64,000 nt of DNA from Pectinatus cerevisiiphilus (GCF_004341685.1 NZ_SMAA01000011.1:1-64000); one strand, 5' to 3'. Counted from the first letter of the stretch, positions 8,865 through 17,508 are shown. The notes: a model not told the origin generated them from the letters alone. A program made the numbers and translations.

Positions 8865-9218
8865 ATGAAACAATATAATCTAGGCATTGAAGCAACACTT
8901 GAAATACTTGGTGGTAAGTGGAAAGCATTAATCGTATGCTTACTCATGTCGGGAACTAAACGGACAGGAGAATTGCAACGTCTTATTCCCCATATTTCCC
9001 AAAAAGTTCTCATCCAGCAACTGCGCGAACTTGAAAAGGATGGTATTGTAGAAAGACATGTATATGATGAAATGCCCCCAAAAGTCGAATATTCTATAAC
9101 AATTTATGGAAAAACTGCTAACAAAATCATTGACATAATGTGCTCTTGGGGCAGGGCTAATATAAAAATGCGGCAACAACAAGGAGAAGCTATTACTCTG
9201 CTGAAACATGAATCCTAA
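8865..9218 (+). CDS. HxlR-family winged-helix regulator
   Basis: About 117 residues. It has the family pattern GIEATLEILGGKWKALIVCLL near the N-terminus, the recognition helix region (SQKVLIQQLRELEKDGIVER), and VYDEMPPKVEYSIT in the wing. These regulators often sense quinones, aldehydes or disulfide stress. ATG 8865 is preferred over an in-frame ATG at 8850 because GAGGG precedes it. It is divergent from the flavodoxin-fold oxidoreductase it probably controls. Confidence 0.88.
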   Translation: MKQYNLGIEATLEILGGKWKALIVCLLMSGTKRTGELQRLIPHISQKVLIQQLRELEKDGIVERHVYDEMPPKVEYSITIYGKTANKIIDIMCSWGRANIKMRQQQGEAITLLKHES

Positions 9219-9239
9219 CACGCACTATAAAATATAAAG

Positions 9240-9268
9240 TTGACATCCTGTTAACTTTATGCTATAAT
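9240..9268 (+). promoter_or_regulatory. Consensus sigma-70 promoter
   Basis: TTGACA at 9240-9245 and TATAAT at 9263-9268 with a 17-base spacer: a perfect consensus. Transcription would start near 9275 and reach a strong terminator about 75 bases on. Confidence 0.75.
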
Positions 9269-9274
9269 TAGTTT

Positions 9275-9353
9275 ACATTAAGAGTACTTTGTTCAGAGCA
9301 TAGATTATGATGTTATTTATAGAAAAGCCCTTTTTGTTTAAAGGGCTTTTTTT
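9275..9353 (+). ncRNA. Candidate small RNA or attenuated leader
   Basis: This is the stretch between a perfect sigma-70 promoter and an intrinsic terminator (stem 9323-9333 with 9340-9350, then a T-run). No convincing reading frame fits. It is either a discrete RNA of about 80 bases or the attenuated leader of the gene starting at 9492. The family is not recognised. Confidence 0.45.
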
Positions 9354-9491
9354 GTGTAAAAATAATTAGTATGCTAGTTTTTAAAGTAGATAATATAAAA
9401 TAGTGCCAAGTAACATAAGCTTAAGGGCAACTATTTAATGATTTATTTCTCGCAAGAGTAAGAAATAAATCAGAAAATATTGAGGTATATC

Positions 9492-10367
9492 ATGTGCATT
9501 TTATTAGATAAATCAAATGATGAATGTTTAGATGAATTGACTAATGTCCAGAATGTTGAACTACCCAAAAAGTTCCGTACAAAAGTTGTAGACATCTTAA
9601 AAAATACTATTGGTGACAACATTGCGATATGGGATAATCTTGCAGAACAATCATGTTTTTCAGCTGATAAAACAAGCTGTTCTTCAGATAACTGTGAGAA
9701 ATGCACACAGGTGCTATTAAAGGCTGATATAAAAGATACATTGCTGGCAATCAATAAAAGTTTCGCAGTAGTAACCCATCTCCCAAACAAAGAAGACGGC
9801 ACACCGACTTATATTTTAGGACAATCTCCTGACGAAGCAGTCAAAAATTTGAACGTATTATTTGCCGAACACCATATTGGTTATGAATTTATTGCAGGTT
9901 ATCTGCTAAAAACTGATGCCCAATATGTATTTATAAAACCGGCAATAAAAATATTGGATGACTATGATTTTCATGATGCTTTAATTGAAATGATCAGAGC
10001 GCATGAATATTACAGAAACGGTGAATATCAAAAATCAATCACTGAACTGCTGAAAGTCCTTGATAGCACTATGAAATCAATCTGTATATGTAAAAATTGG
10101 ATTGTCAATTCGAATACTAGTGCCAGACTGATCAATATCATTTGCAACAATAAACTGATTCCTGGTTACTTACAAGTCCAATATACCTCATTAAACAACA
10201 TCTTAAAAATGGATTTTTCAACAATGAAAACTAAAGCAAAACGACAAATAAACCAATCAGTTGGCATTCCTGAATATTTTACCGCATACGCATTGCAACT
10301 AACAGCTGCGAATGTTATTTTTCTGGTAAAAGCATTTGAAGACAGCGAAAGCCATCCTAAAGCATAA
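9492..10367 (+). CDS. STM4504/CBY_0614-like protein with Abi-type C-terminal domain
   Basis: About 291 residues, cytosolic and function unassigned. The C-terminal half resembles the abortive-infection-related domain of the STM4504/CBY_0614 family: ALIEMIRAHEYYRNGEYQKS, ELLKVLDSTMKSIC and the helix ending in TAYALQLTAANVIFLVKAFE. The N-terminal part is Cys-rich for a short stretch (CFSADKTSCSSDNCEKC, about 55-73), which might bind metal. ATG 9492 with TTGAGG upstream is preferred over a TTG at 9480. A phage-defence role is suggested only by the domain relationship. It stands alone between two hairpin terminators. Confidence 0.6.
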   Translation: MCILLDKSNDECLDELTNVQNVELPKKFRTKVVDILKNTIGDNIAIWDNLAEQSCFSADKTSCSSDNCEKCTQVLLKADIKDTLLAINKSFAVVTHLPNKEDGTPTYILGQSPDEAVKNLNVLFAEHHIGYEFIAGYLLKTDAQYVFIKPAIKILDDYDFHDALIEMIRAHEYYRNGEYQKSITELLKVLDSTMKSICICKNWIVNSNTSARLINIICNNKLIPGYLQVQYTSLNNILKMDFSTMKTKAKRQINQSVGIPEYFTAYALQLTAANVIFLVKAFEDSESHPKA

Positions 10368-10486
10368 TTATATTTACTGTCTATTTCCATTAAACTTACT
10401 ATAAATTAGATGCTATGGCTATCGTCATTATCCCATAGCTGTCATCTTTCCCAATTAATGATAAGAAAAAATCTATAGTTTAATAT

Positions 10487-10532
10487 AATTAGGCCTTCTA
10501 TGATAAAATACAAATTCATAGAAGGCCTAATT
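10487..10532. terminator. 17-bp perfect inverted repeat
   Basis: Arms 10487-10503 and 10516-10532 are perfectly complementary with a 12-base loop. It lies between the end of the STM4504-like gene and the convergent NimA-like gene. The flanking T-runs are weak. It most likely works as a bidirectional terminator. Confidence 0.55.
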
Positions 10533-10638
10533 ATTGTACCAGGAAACAATAGCTAATAATTGACAATATCAATTTATTAACTTTTAAAGGAATTATGACC
10601 TTTTGTTAACCAAATTTCACCGCAAATAGACTAAATTC

Positions 10639-11106
10639 TTATTCATGCTCTTTACCTGTCATAGAAAGAATTTCTATCCTCAATACCTTTGTTCTCGCAA
10701 ATGCCTTTTCAATATATTTCATTCCTTCATCGTAAAAATCAGGACTGTATTTTTTCACTAACGCAATAAATCCTTTTCGCTTATCCTCTTCATCACTAAC
10801 TGTGCTAATCTTACCAAAGACGACAACTGATTTAAATTTAGTGGAAAACTTTTGCGGCATAAGTTGTATATCTATAACAGCAGAAAAACATACATTCGCA
10901 TTATGCTCTATATTTTCCAATTTATACCCTGCTAACGCACAATGCAGATATATGGCACCATCAGTATAGGCAAAACTAATCGGTATCCCGTACGGATTAT
11001 TTTCTTTATTCACCATCGATAACGTACCAAACTGTGCTTTCTGCAAAACAACTTTAGTGTCCTGCTCAGACATTTGCCTGTCTTTGCGTCTCATTTCTCT
11101 AAACAT
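10639..11106 (-). CDS. NimA-like pyridoxamine 5'-phosphate oxidase-family protein
   Basis: 155-residue FMN-binding split-barrel protein of the nitroimidazole-resistance type. It opens MFREMRRKDRQMSEQ, followed by AQFGTLSMVNKENNPYGIPISFAY and IYLHCALAGYKLENIE, all typical. Such proteins reduce or bind nitroaromatic compounds or haem. It is related to the N-terminal half of the fusion protein at 7327-8169 but has no DUF488 part. A GGGGAG site lies before the start. It appears to be a single-gene unit. Confidence 0.85.
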   Translation of the reverse strand: MFREMRRKDRQMSEQDTKVVLQKAQFGTLSMVNKENNPYGIPISFAYTDGAIYLHCALAGYKLENIEHNANVCFSAVIDIQLMPQKFSTKFKSVVVFGKISTVSDEEDKRKGFIALVKKYSPDFYDEGMKYIEKAFARTKVLRIEILSMTGKEHE

Positions 11107-11432
11107 TTTTTAACTCCCCTTCGTCCTGTACAGTAGCTATTATTTTTATATGCATCTGCTAAGGAATACAATGCATTGTTTACATAACACAGTCTTTAGG
11201 CTGCGATGAAAAATAAACCATATCGGCAAAACTATCTAAAAAAGCCTGCCATATTTATATATGTAATGAACCTGTCTTTTCTTTTTCCATTTGCTGTTCT
11301 CCATTATTACAGACTTGTAACTTATATTTTATTATAAACCACCAATATTATCAATTTAATAACTTTGTAAGCATTTATCTTGCCAATACTGTGACTGTAT
11401 ATTATTAGCAATATTGTAAGTTTTATCTACAG
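11107..11432. other. Intergenic region without a gene
   Basis: 326 AT-rich bases between two minus-strand genes. The only structure noticed is an 8-bp inverted repeat (TGACTGTA 11392-11399, TACAGTCA 11428-11435) overlapping the end of the MFS gene, with a 28-base loop. It is possibly a weak terminator. The promoter of the NimA-like gene must lie near 11110-11180. Confidence 0.4.
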
Positions 11433-12623
11433 TCAAGCTGTTTTTACTTTGCTTGCTTTTGCACTAAAAGGTTTCATCAAAATGAAAGAGCATATCGCTG
11501 CCAATAAAGCAAAGACTGTCAACAATTCCATTGTAGCGGTCAGTCCATATTTATCGGCAAACATTCCCATCAAAGGAATAAACATGCCTCCTATGCTGAA
11601 ATAAAGTCCCAAGGTAACACCAGACGCAAACCCTACACTACGTGCCAGATAACTTTGCCCCAAAACGACAATTGAACTGAACGGAGAGAACATCGCAAAA
11701 CCGATTGGCACCATTAGAATATACCCCAAGACAGCGCTTTCTGTGTGCGATAAGATCAAAACCATCGGTACCAAAAGTACATAACTTATTTGTATGATCT
11801 TCAAATAACCAAATTTATCGGCAATCACACCACCAATCATTGTGGTAACAATGCCAAACATAAATAAAATAGTCAGCGCTGAGCTTGCCGCAGCTTCAGA
11901 AAGTCCTGTCTGCGCTACCAAATACAGGGGAATAAAACTTCTTAACCCACAAATCACAAGGGAACTGCAAATAATCAACATAGTGAGTCTTAAAAAAGCT
12001 CCCCAGTCATTTTTTCTGTCAGGCATCTCTATATCTTTTCCTTGTATTTGCAAATTAACCTTATTTGTCGCAATTTCCCTTTTTATATAAGGGACGATAA
12101 AAAGCAGAATAATTGACATAAGCAACGCCAATACACTAAAAGCCAATGTGCCTTTCATACCAAATGCAGTTATGAGCGCAACAACGATTATCGGGCCAAA
12201 AGCAAAACCGGCATTTCCGCCCATAGAGAATATACTCAATGCTGTGCCTCTCTTTTTCCCTGAAATTTTATTGACCATACGCGCGGCTTCCGGATGAAAT
12301 ATAGCGCTGCCTATTCCGCTCACAGTCACCACTGCAAAAATAAGCCAATAATTTTGAAAAAGACCTATGGCTCCCATTGCTACACCGGAAAGACATATTC
12401 CCAATGACATCATCCAATTCTTAGACATTCTATCTGCCAGCCAGCCAAAAGTAGGTTGGACAACCGAAGATAAAAAGCAGGCACCAAACATCAATCCTGC
12501 CACTTCTTCATAATTCATTCCATAATTTGCCATAAAAAATGGCAGCACAGCTGGTAAAATTCCCATCCCTATATCATTGAAAAAATGGCCGGCAGCTAAT
12601 GCATACACATATTTTTGCGCCAT
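11433..12623 (-). CDS. MFS efflux transporter, fosmidomycin-resistance (Fsr) type
   Basis: 396-residue major facilitator with about twelve membrane helices. Markers of the Fsr branch are the N-terminal AAGHFFNDIGMGILPAVLPF and the helix-4 region AIFHPEAARMVNKISGKKRG; GWLADRMSK is the MFS loop 2-3 motif. It probably exports a small toxic compound at the cytoplasmic membrane. It overlaps the MarR gene by one base (TAATG), so the two are co-translated and the MarR protein is its likely repressor. The real substrate is unknown. Confidence 0.87.
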   Translation of the reverse strand: MAQKYVYALAAGHFFNDIGMGILPAVLPFFMANYGMNYEEVAGLMFGACFLSSVVQPTFGWLADRMSKNWMMSLGICLSGVAMGAIGLFQNYWLIFAVVTVSGIGSAIFHPEAARMVNKISGKKRGTALSIFSMGGNAGFAFGPIIVVALITAFGMKGTLAFSVLALLMSIILLFIVPYIKREIATNKVNLQIQGKDIEMPDRKNDWGAFLRLTMLIICSSLVICGLRSFIPLYLVAQTGLSEAAASSALTILFMFGIVTTMIGGVIADKFGYLKIIQISYVLLVPMVLILSHTESAVLGYILMVPIGFAMFSPFSSIVVLGQSYLARSVGFASGVTLGLYFSIGGMFIPLMGMFADKYGLTATMELLTVFALLAAICSFILMKPFSAKASKVKTA

Positions 12624-13099
12624 TATACTTCCTCCTTGTCTTTCACTTGTGAAAACACTGCTGACTGCTTGTCATATATCACGTTCATAGCTTGCAAAAA
12701 TTTCAATATGGCTTTTTCTTCATCTTCCGTATAAGCTGTCAACATATCCAAATAACTCTGTATAGCCCGATCATGATACTTCTTATGTACAAAATAAATT
12801 TCTTTTCCTTCTTCTGTCAGATTGAAATACACTTCCTTGTTATTTTCTGGTTTCTGGTAGCTATCAATTAATTTTCGGCATAACAATTTCTTACAAATTT
12901 TACTAATTGCACCCCTTGTCATATGCATCTCAGTTGCTATCTTAGTCACATTGGCATCTTCAATGCTGCCTATTTTATCTATGCAGTGAACCTCCGCCAA
13001 ACGCATTCCTTCAAACAATTTTTTATGATATTCTTCTAAAACATTTGGCCGCTCTCGAATCCTAATAAAGTATTTTATAATTTCTTCAGCAGTATCCAT
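12623..13099 (-). CDS. MarR-family transcriptional regulator
   Basis: 158-residue winged-helix repressor. The recognition region is VTKIATEMHMTRGAISKICKKL (about 55-76), followed by the wing with YFNLTEEGKEIYFVH. It is first gene of a two-gene unit with the Fsr-type pump. The promoter at 13139-13167 is followed directly by a 22-base palindrome, which fits autorepression relieved by a pump substrate. The start ATG is preceded by GAGAGGA. Confidence 0.88.
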   Translation of the reverse strand: MDTAEEIIKYFIRIRERPNVLEEYHKKLFEGMRLAEVHCIDKIGSIEDANVTKIATEMHMTRGAISKICKKLLCRKLIDSYQKPENNKEVYFNLTEEGKEIYFVHKKYHDRAIQSYLDMLTAYTEDEEKAILKFLQAMNVIYDKQSAVFSQVKDKEEV

Positions 13100-13114
13100 T
13101 TTTTATCCTCTCTA

Positions 13115-13136
13115 CATTGTTTCCTTGGAAACAATG
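13115..13136. promoter_or_regulatory. MarR operator palindrome
   Basis: CATTGTTTCC, TT, GGAAACAATG: perfect 10-bp arms around two bases. It lies just downstream of the -10 box of the marR-MFS promoter and before the start codon, as expected for an autorepressor site. Confidence 0.7.
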
Positions 13137-13138
13137 AG

Positions 13139-13167
13139 AGTATAACATATAGCTACTTAAATGTAAA
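13139..13167 (-). promoter_or_regulatory. Sigma-70 promoter of marR-MFS operon
   Basis: On the minus strand, TTTACA (13167-13162), 17 bases, then TATACT (13144-13139). The palindromic operator begins three bases further on. Confidence 0.7.
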
Positions 13168-13210
13168 TAAAGAAATTTGCTGTTATATTGTAATTGGCTA
13201 ATATTTTTAT

Positions 13211-13804
13211 TTAATTTCGATACAGTAAAACCTCATCAATAATTCCATATTCCTTAGCCTGCTCTGCAGTCATATAACAATCTCTTTCCATATCTTCTTT
13301 AATTTTCGATAATAATTGTCCTGTAAGCCTGCAATATATTTCATTAAGTTTTTCTTTTGTTTTCTCTAACCAATCACTATGGATTTTTATATCCGTAGCC
13401 TGTCCTTGCAACCCTCCTGATATTGAAGGTTGATGAATTAAGATTTCACTGTTTTGTAGGGCAAATCGTTTTCCTTTTGCTCCAGCTGCTAAAAGTAAAG
13501 ATGCCGCACTACCTGATTGGCCTATACTAATAGTAGAAATATCGCATTTAATATAATTCATGGTATCCATAACCGCAAAACTATCTACCAATGATCCACC
13601 CGGACTATTAATATAAAAAAAGATGTCCTTATCACAGTCTGCAGATTCAAGAAAAAGCATTTGTGCAATAAGTAAACTCGCCGATTCATTTTTTAATATT
13701 CCATTAAGCATAATAATACGATCATTCAATAGTCTTGAAAAAATATCATAAGACCGTTCTCCATGGGATGTCTGTTCAACTACTAATGGAATATAATTAT
13801 TCAT
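13211..13804 (-). CDS. clpP: ClpP-family serine protease (divergent paralogue)
   Basis: 197-residue ClpP-fold peptidase. The catalytic triad is visible: Ser in [16 protein letters not shown] (about 95-110), His in [12 protein letters not shown], and Asp in [35 protein letters not shown] matches the substrate groove. The usual AASMG around the serine reads SGSAA, and the N-terminus is divergent from housekeeping ClpP, so this looks like an accessory paralogue. ATG 13804 with GGAGG is preferred over the TTG at 13819. No Clp ATPase gene is adjacent. It lies 32 bases after an AraC-type gene and is probably co-transcribed with it. Confidence 0.8.
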   Translation of the reverse strand: MNNYIPLVVEQTSHGERSYDIFSRLLNDRIIMLNGILKNESASLLIAQMLFLESADCDKDIFFYINSPGGSLVDSFAVMDTMNYIKCDISTISIGQSGSAASLLLAAGAKGKRFALQNSEILIHQPSISGGLQGQATDIKIHSDWLEKTKEKLNEIYCRLTGQLLSKIKEDMERDCYMTAEQAKEYGIIDEVLLYRN

Positions 13805-13836
13805 CTCAATAACCTCCAACGCTTTTTATTTACTCT

Positions 13837-14226
13837 TTATGCCGCCATATTTGTGATTCGTTTAGAACTATGCCTAGCATCATCCAAATTACTAAATGTT
13901 TTACTATACATTTTTCTATATTTTCCCGGTGTTAAACCATAAATTCGTAAAAATGCCCTTGAAAAAGATTCTTGAGATGAGTATTGATATTTTAGGGCAA
14001 TATCAATTATTGCTTGATCACTTTCGACAAGTTCTTCTGCTGCTTTTATCATTCTCCTTTTAGTTATATATTTAGCTAATGACTCTCCTGTTATTTTATG
14101 GAAAATTTTATGATAATAATATTTAGAAAGATATATCTTCTTTGAAAGATTACCAATGTCAATTTTGTCATCTAAATTTTGTTCAATAAATTCTAATGAG
14201 TTATATACATTAACATAATGTTTCAT
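13837..14226 (-). CDS. Small AraC-family regulator (DNA-binding domain only)
   Basis: 129 residues, consisting almost entirely of the two AraC helix-turn-helix motifs: IGNLSKKIYLSKYYYHKIFH and the second with ALKYQYSSQESFSRAFLRIY, then GLTPGKYRK. With no sensor domain, it resembles MarA/SoxS/Rob-type small activators, whose level rather than ligand binding sets activity. It precedes the clpP paralogue on the same strand, so proteolytic control or co-regulation is conceivable but unproven. The start has AAAAGGAG upstream. Confidence 0.85.
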   Translation of the reverse strand: MKHYVNVYNSLEFIEQNLDDKIDIGNLSKKIYLSKYYYHKIFHKITGESLAKYITKRRMIKAAEELVESDQAIIDIALKYQYSSQESFSRAFLRIYGLTPGKYRKMYSKTFSNLDDARHSSKRITNMAA

Positions 14227-14341
14227 AATATATTGCTCCTTTTGAAAAGTATATAATATATTATAATATTTTTAGAAAAACAAATCTTGATAATCCTTGC
14301 ACATTTTTTTCTTTTTTAACATATGAAACTGTTGTACAAAA

Positions 14342-14542
14342 TCAATCGAGATAATCAAAAAACTTAGCATTAAATGAACACAGATCACCATGTTCAAGTT
14401 TATGCATAGTTTTATGGCAAACATCATAACGCCGACAACATTCTTTGGCAGACAATGTTTTCCTCTGTCCATACGCATCGAGCTTTGCCAATAAATAATG
14501 GAGCAGCTTATTAAAAATAAATGTTTTATTTGTATTTGACAT
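14342..14542 (-). CDS. Small hypothetical protein
   Basis: 66 residues, beginning MSNTNKTFIFNKLLHYLLAK. ATG 14542 has a good ribosome site (AGGGGAG) seven bases upstream. The frame is open further upstream, but without such a site. The sequence is basic, with two cysteines and a stretch (SAKECCRRYDVCHKTMHKL) that could form a helix-turn-helix, but no family is recognised. It lies upstream of the AraC-type gene on the same strand, with a 115-base gap. Confidence 0.5.
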   Translation of the reverse strand: MSNTNKTFIFNKLLHYLLAKLDAYGQRKTLSAKECCRRYDVCHKTMHKLEHGDLCSFNAKFFDYLD

Positions 14543-14735
14543 TATATATCTCCCCTTGTCATTCATTCTGCTAAACCTAACATAAATTCTAAAAGCAATA
14601 TAACATTTTGCCTTTCGTTATTTTTATTATGCGGTATAAACAGCCAAAAAGGAAATACATTAATAGCATAAATATATAGTTAAAAGCTATATAGTATTAT
14701 ATAATATATAAAATTGACCAAAGGAGTTTGGCACT

Positions 14736-15611
14736 ATGAATATAATCCAAATGCAATATTTTTACGAAGTCTGCCGCTGGCAAAATATAACTAAAGCCGC
14801 GGAACATTTACATGTATCCCAGCCTACTGTGAGCGTGGCAATGCAATCCTTGGAAACTGAAACAGGCCTTAATCTTTTTAGAAGAAACGGGAAAAAAATT
14901 TTTATATCCAAAGACGGAAATATTCTCTTGTCGAGAATCCGTCCTATTTTAGAAGAATTGGCACATCTCAAACATGAAATCAATGACATGGCTCATAAAA
15001 GAAACCATATACGCATAGCCCTGCCCCCACAAATAGGCATACGTATTGTTCCGCTGCTGCTGGGAGAATTCAGAGAAAAGCATCCTGAAATAATTATAGA
15101 AATCATTGAAACAGGACCAGTAAATTCCCTGCATATGCTCAAAGAAGAAAGCTTGGATTTAGCTGTAATGAACTACACTGAGTGTTCTACAGAAGGTTTT
15201 ACTTATAAAAAGCTCGGACAAGCGGAATGCTGTTTCTGTACTTACCCAGGAGCGCGCCTGTCTAGCAAATTTTCTGTGCAGATAGAAGAAATAGGAGCAG
15301 AACCGCTCGTCTTATTGGACAGTACCTTCAACATCACTCATTTAGTGCATCAGACATTTGCAAATCAAGGTATCAAACCAAATGTGCTGCATTACTCACC
15401 ATATTTACATACCGTCAGAAATCTCATAGAAGAAAAAATAGCGTCATCTTTTTTAATAAAACACGCAATTTTACCCAAAGACGATATTATCCCCTTATCA
15501 ATAGACCCACCCCTTTATCTTGCCGCCGGTATAGTAATAAAAAAAGGACGGCAGATTTATGCAGATGAAAAACTGCTTATCAAATTCTTAAAAGATAATT
15601 TTATGCAATAA
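14736..15611 (+). CDS. LysR-family transcriptional regulator
   Basis: 291 residues. The N-terminal winged HTH (MNIIQMQYFYEVCRWQNITKAAEHLHVSQPTVS) is typical of LysR, followed by the linker helix and an effector domain (RIALPPQIGIRIVPLLLGEF onward). AAAGGAG precedes the ATG. No target gene is divergently placed, so the regulon and ligand are unknown. Other members with this start (CynR/CbbR-like) control small-molecule metabolism. Confidence 0.87.
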   Translation: MNIIQMQYFYEVCRWQNITKAAEHLHVSQPTVSVAMQSLETETGLNLFRRNGKKIFISKDGNILLSRIRPILEELAHLKHEINDMAHKRNHIRIALPPQIGIRIVPLLLGEFREKHPEIIIEIIETGPVNSLHMLKEESLDLAVMNYTECSTEGFTYKKLGQAECCFCTYPGARLSSKFSVQIEEIGAEPLVLLDSTFNITHLVHQTFANQGIKPNVLHYSPYLHTVRNLIEEKIASSFLIKHAILPKDDIIPLSIDPPLYLAAGIVIKKGRQIYADEKLLIKFLKDNFMQ

Positions 15612-15716
15612 AATATATTTCTAAACCGATTAACAAATAAGCGCATATACTAAACCTATCAAGGGTATATTGAAACAAAATACAAGAAAATCCAACTCTT
15701 TCTTCTAAAAATAAAG

Positions 15717-15743
15717 AACGGAACAATATAAAAATGTTCCGTT
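15717..15743 (-). terminator. Terminator of the nitroreductase unit
   Basis: A 9-bp perfect stem (15717-15725 with 15735-15743) is followed on the minus strand by TTTATTTTT. It lies 50 bases after the nitroreductase stop. Confidence 0.65.
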
Positions 15744-15793
15744 TCCAAATGGTAACGTATGCTGTCCACCGTTAGTTAAGTATCTTCATAAAT

Positions 15794-16312
15794 TTAAAAG
15801 GAATTATAAAAGGTATTTGCCGAGATATCGATACGTTTCCCATGGCTAAGGCTAGGCACACTCTTCTCATGTGGATAGCCGACTGGCAGGATTAGAACCG
15901 GAATAATATTTTCCGGCAAGACAAAGCTTTCCCTGATTTTTTGCGGGTTAAAGCTGCCCACCCATGTACTGCCTAAACCTAAATTTGTTATCTTGAGCAT
16001 CATATGGGTAGCCACTATACTTGCATCGACTTCCCCCATATCCTTATTATCCTCAGATCTTTTCCAACTGACGGATTTATCATAACAAACTAAGAAAAAC
16101 AGTGGCGCATTAAAATGATACAACGTGCATTCTTTTATTTTTGCCAGGCTGCTTTTTTCATTCAACACGAGAATGCGCTGCGGCTGGGCATTTGTCGCTG
16201 TAGGTGCGGCTTTGCCCGCTTCCAAAATAGCATTTATTTTTTCTTGTTCAACCGCTTGCGCCTTAAATTTTCTCACAGAATATCTTTGTTTAATCAATTT
16301 ATCAAATTCCAT
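15794..16312 (-). CDS. Nitroreductase-family protein
   Basis: 172-residue FMN-dependent nitroreductase fold. MEFDKLIKQRYSVRKFKAQAV is the N-terminal FMN-binding signature, AAPTATNAQPQRILVL follows, and GLGSTWVGSF is the conserved C-terminal part. It is on the small side for the family. It lies 12 bases after the FMN-reductase-like gene on the same strand, so the two form a unit, probably controlled by the divergent HxlR regulator at 17101. The physiological substrate is unknown. Confidence 0.87.
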   Translation of the reverse strand: MEFDKLIKQRYSVRKFKAQAVEQEKINAILEAGKAAPTATNAQPQRILVLNEKSSLAKIKECTLYHFNAPLFFLVCYDKSVSWKRSEDNKDMGEVDASIVATHMMLKITNLGLGSTWVGSFNPQKIRESFVLPENIIPVLILPVGYPHEKSVPSLSHGKRIDISANTFYNSF

Positions 16313-16324
16313 AACAACATTCTC

Positions 16325-16975
16325 CTATAAATCTATTTTTGTAAATTTTGCACCCAGATCATATGCTTTTTGGCAATCTACGGGAAATTCTTTTTCTCTC
16401 ACTTTCGCCTTTTTAGCCTCGTCAAAAACTGTTACAACATATTTAGAATAATCGTCAAATTGATACGTATCATTTACCACTAATGATTCACAATAACCAA
16501 AGATTCTTTCTAAAAGCATTTCTGAAAATTTTAAACCCTGCATATAGCCCAGATCATCCATCTGCTTTTTTGTCACATTCATGGTATAAATAAACCCAAC
16601 TGGAATTTTACGTCCAAATATACTTTTATAATTTTCAGTATAGGTACTATATGGGAACATCATTCTTTCCAAAAAAGATCGCATCATTCCTGTAATCGAC
16701 GCAAAATATATTGGTGATGCGAGAATTATTGCATCCGCAGCCGCTATCTTTGCGAGTACAGGTGTCAAACCATCCTTAAATGCGCATTTGCCATAACTTT
16801 TCCCACCTTTTAACTTACAGGCAAAACAACTGATACAGCCTTTGTAATCAAGATCATACAAATTTACCAGCTCAGTTTCTGCCCCATGTGCCTGTGCACC
16901 CTCAAGTGCTTTTTTTAGTAAGCTAGCCGTATTTTTGTTTTTTCTAGGACTTCCATTTACTCCAATTATCTTCAT
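16325..16975 (-). CDS. Flavodoxin-like NADPH-dependent FMN reductase with cysteine cluster
   Basis: About 216 residues. MKIIGVNGSPRKNKNTASLLK is the FMN-binding loop of the iron-sulfur flavoprotein/WrbA-like group. CISCFACKLKGGKSYGKC (about 48-65) is the cysteine arrangement that holds a [4Fe-4S] cluster in Isf-type proteins, although spacing varies. ASPIYFASITGMMRSFLERM is a second signature. ATG 16975 is chosen because AAGGGAAG precedes it; the frame extends 24 codons further without a site. It pairs with the nitroreductase. Confidence 0.85.
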   Translation of the reverse strand: MKIIGVNGSPRKNKNTASLLKKALEGAQAHGAETELVNLYDLDYKGCISCFACKLKGGKSYGKCAFKDGLTPVLAKIAAADAIILASPIYFASITGMMRSFLERMMFPYSTYTENYKSIFGRKIPVGFIYTMNVTKKQMDDLGYMQGLKFSEMLLERIFGYCESLVVNDTYQFDDYSKYVVTVFDEAKKAKVREKEFPVDCQKAYDLGAKFTKIDL

Positions 16976-17067
16976 GTTATCTTCCCTTCTACTCTCCAAC
17001 CTTGACTTTATATTGCAGATTATATATGCTAATAAAAAAGTATACAAGTATGCACATTATTGTTATA

Positions 17068-17087
17068 TACTAACCTTATAGTTAGTA
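17068..17087. promoter_or_regulatory. HxlR-type operator palindrome
   Basis: TACTAAC, six bases, GTTAGTA: a perfect 7-bp inverted repeat directly upstream of the ribosome site of the HxlR gene and between it and the divergent FMN-reductase unit. It resembles known HxlR-family operators. Confidence 0.6.
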
Positions 17088-17100
17088 AAGGAGTCACAAC

Positions 17101-17430
17101 ATGACAGATTTTGAAGATAAATTTGGCAAATGTCCGTTATATTACACTATGTCGGCGGTTGAAGGTAAATGGAAATGGGTCATACTTTGGGAAGTCTATA
17201 AAGCAGAAGTAATACGCTATAATAAATTAAAAGCTAAGCTGCACCCTATTGCCCATAAAACCTTAAGTAAACAGCTAAAAGAATTGGAAGCAAGCAGATT
17301 AATCCACCGGGAACAATACAACGAGGTTCCTCCCAAAGTTGAATATTCTCTGACTAATGAAGGCAAAACACTTGTTCCTATTCTTGAATTAATGTACGAT
17401 TGGGGAGAAAAACATATTCCCGCCGAATAA
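17101..17430 (+). CDS. HxlR-family winged-helix regulator (second)
   Basis: 109 residues with CPLYYTMSAVEGKWKWVILW, AHKTLSKQLKELEASRLIHR and YNEVPPKVEYSLTNEGKTL, all diagnostic of HxlR. A single cysteine (Cys16) sits at the position that YodB-type members use for redox sensing. It is divergent from the FMN-reductase/nitroreductase pair and shares a palindromic operator with it. AAAGGAG precedes the start. Confidence 0.88.
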   Translation: MTDFEDKFGKCPLYYTMSAVEGKWKWVILWEVYKAEVIRYNKLKAKLHPIAHKTLSKQLKELEASRLIHREQYNEVPPKVEYSLTNEGKTLVPILELMYDWGEKHIPAE

Positions 17431-17457
17431 GGTCTGCATTTTCTCCTAAAAATAAAA

Positions 17458-17481
17458 ACGACCCAGCAAAAGCTGAACCGT
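17458..17481 (-). terminator. Terminator
   Basis: On the minus strand, a 10-bp stem with G-U pairs and a four-base loop is followed by TTTTATTTTT, 28 bases after the stop of the 114-residue hypothetical gene. Confidence 0.6.
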
Positions 17482-17508
17482 TTAACATGCTCATATAAAT
17501 GTCTTGAT

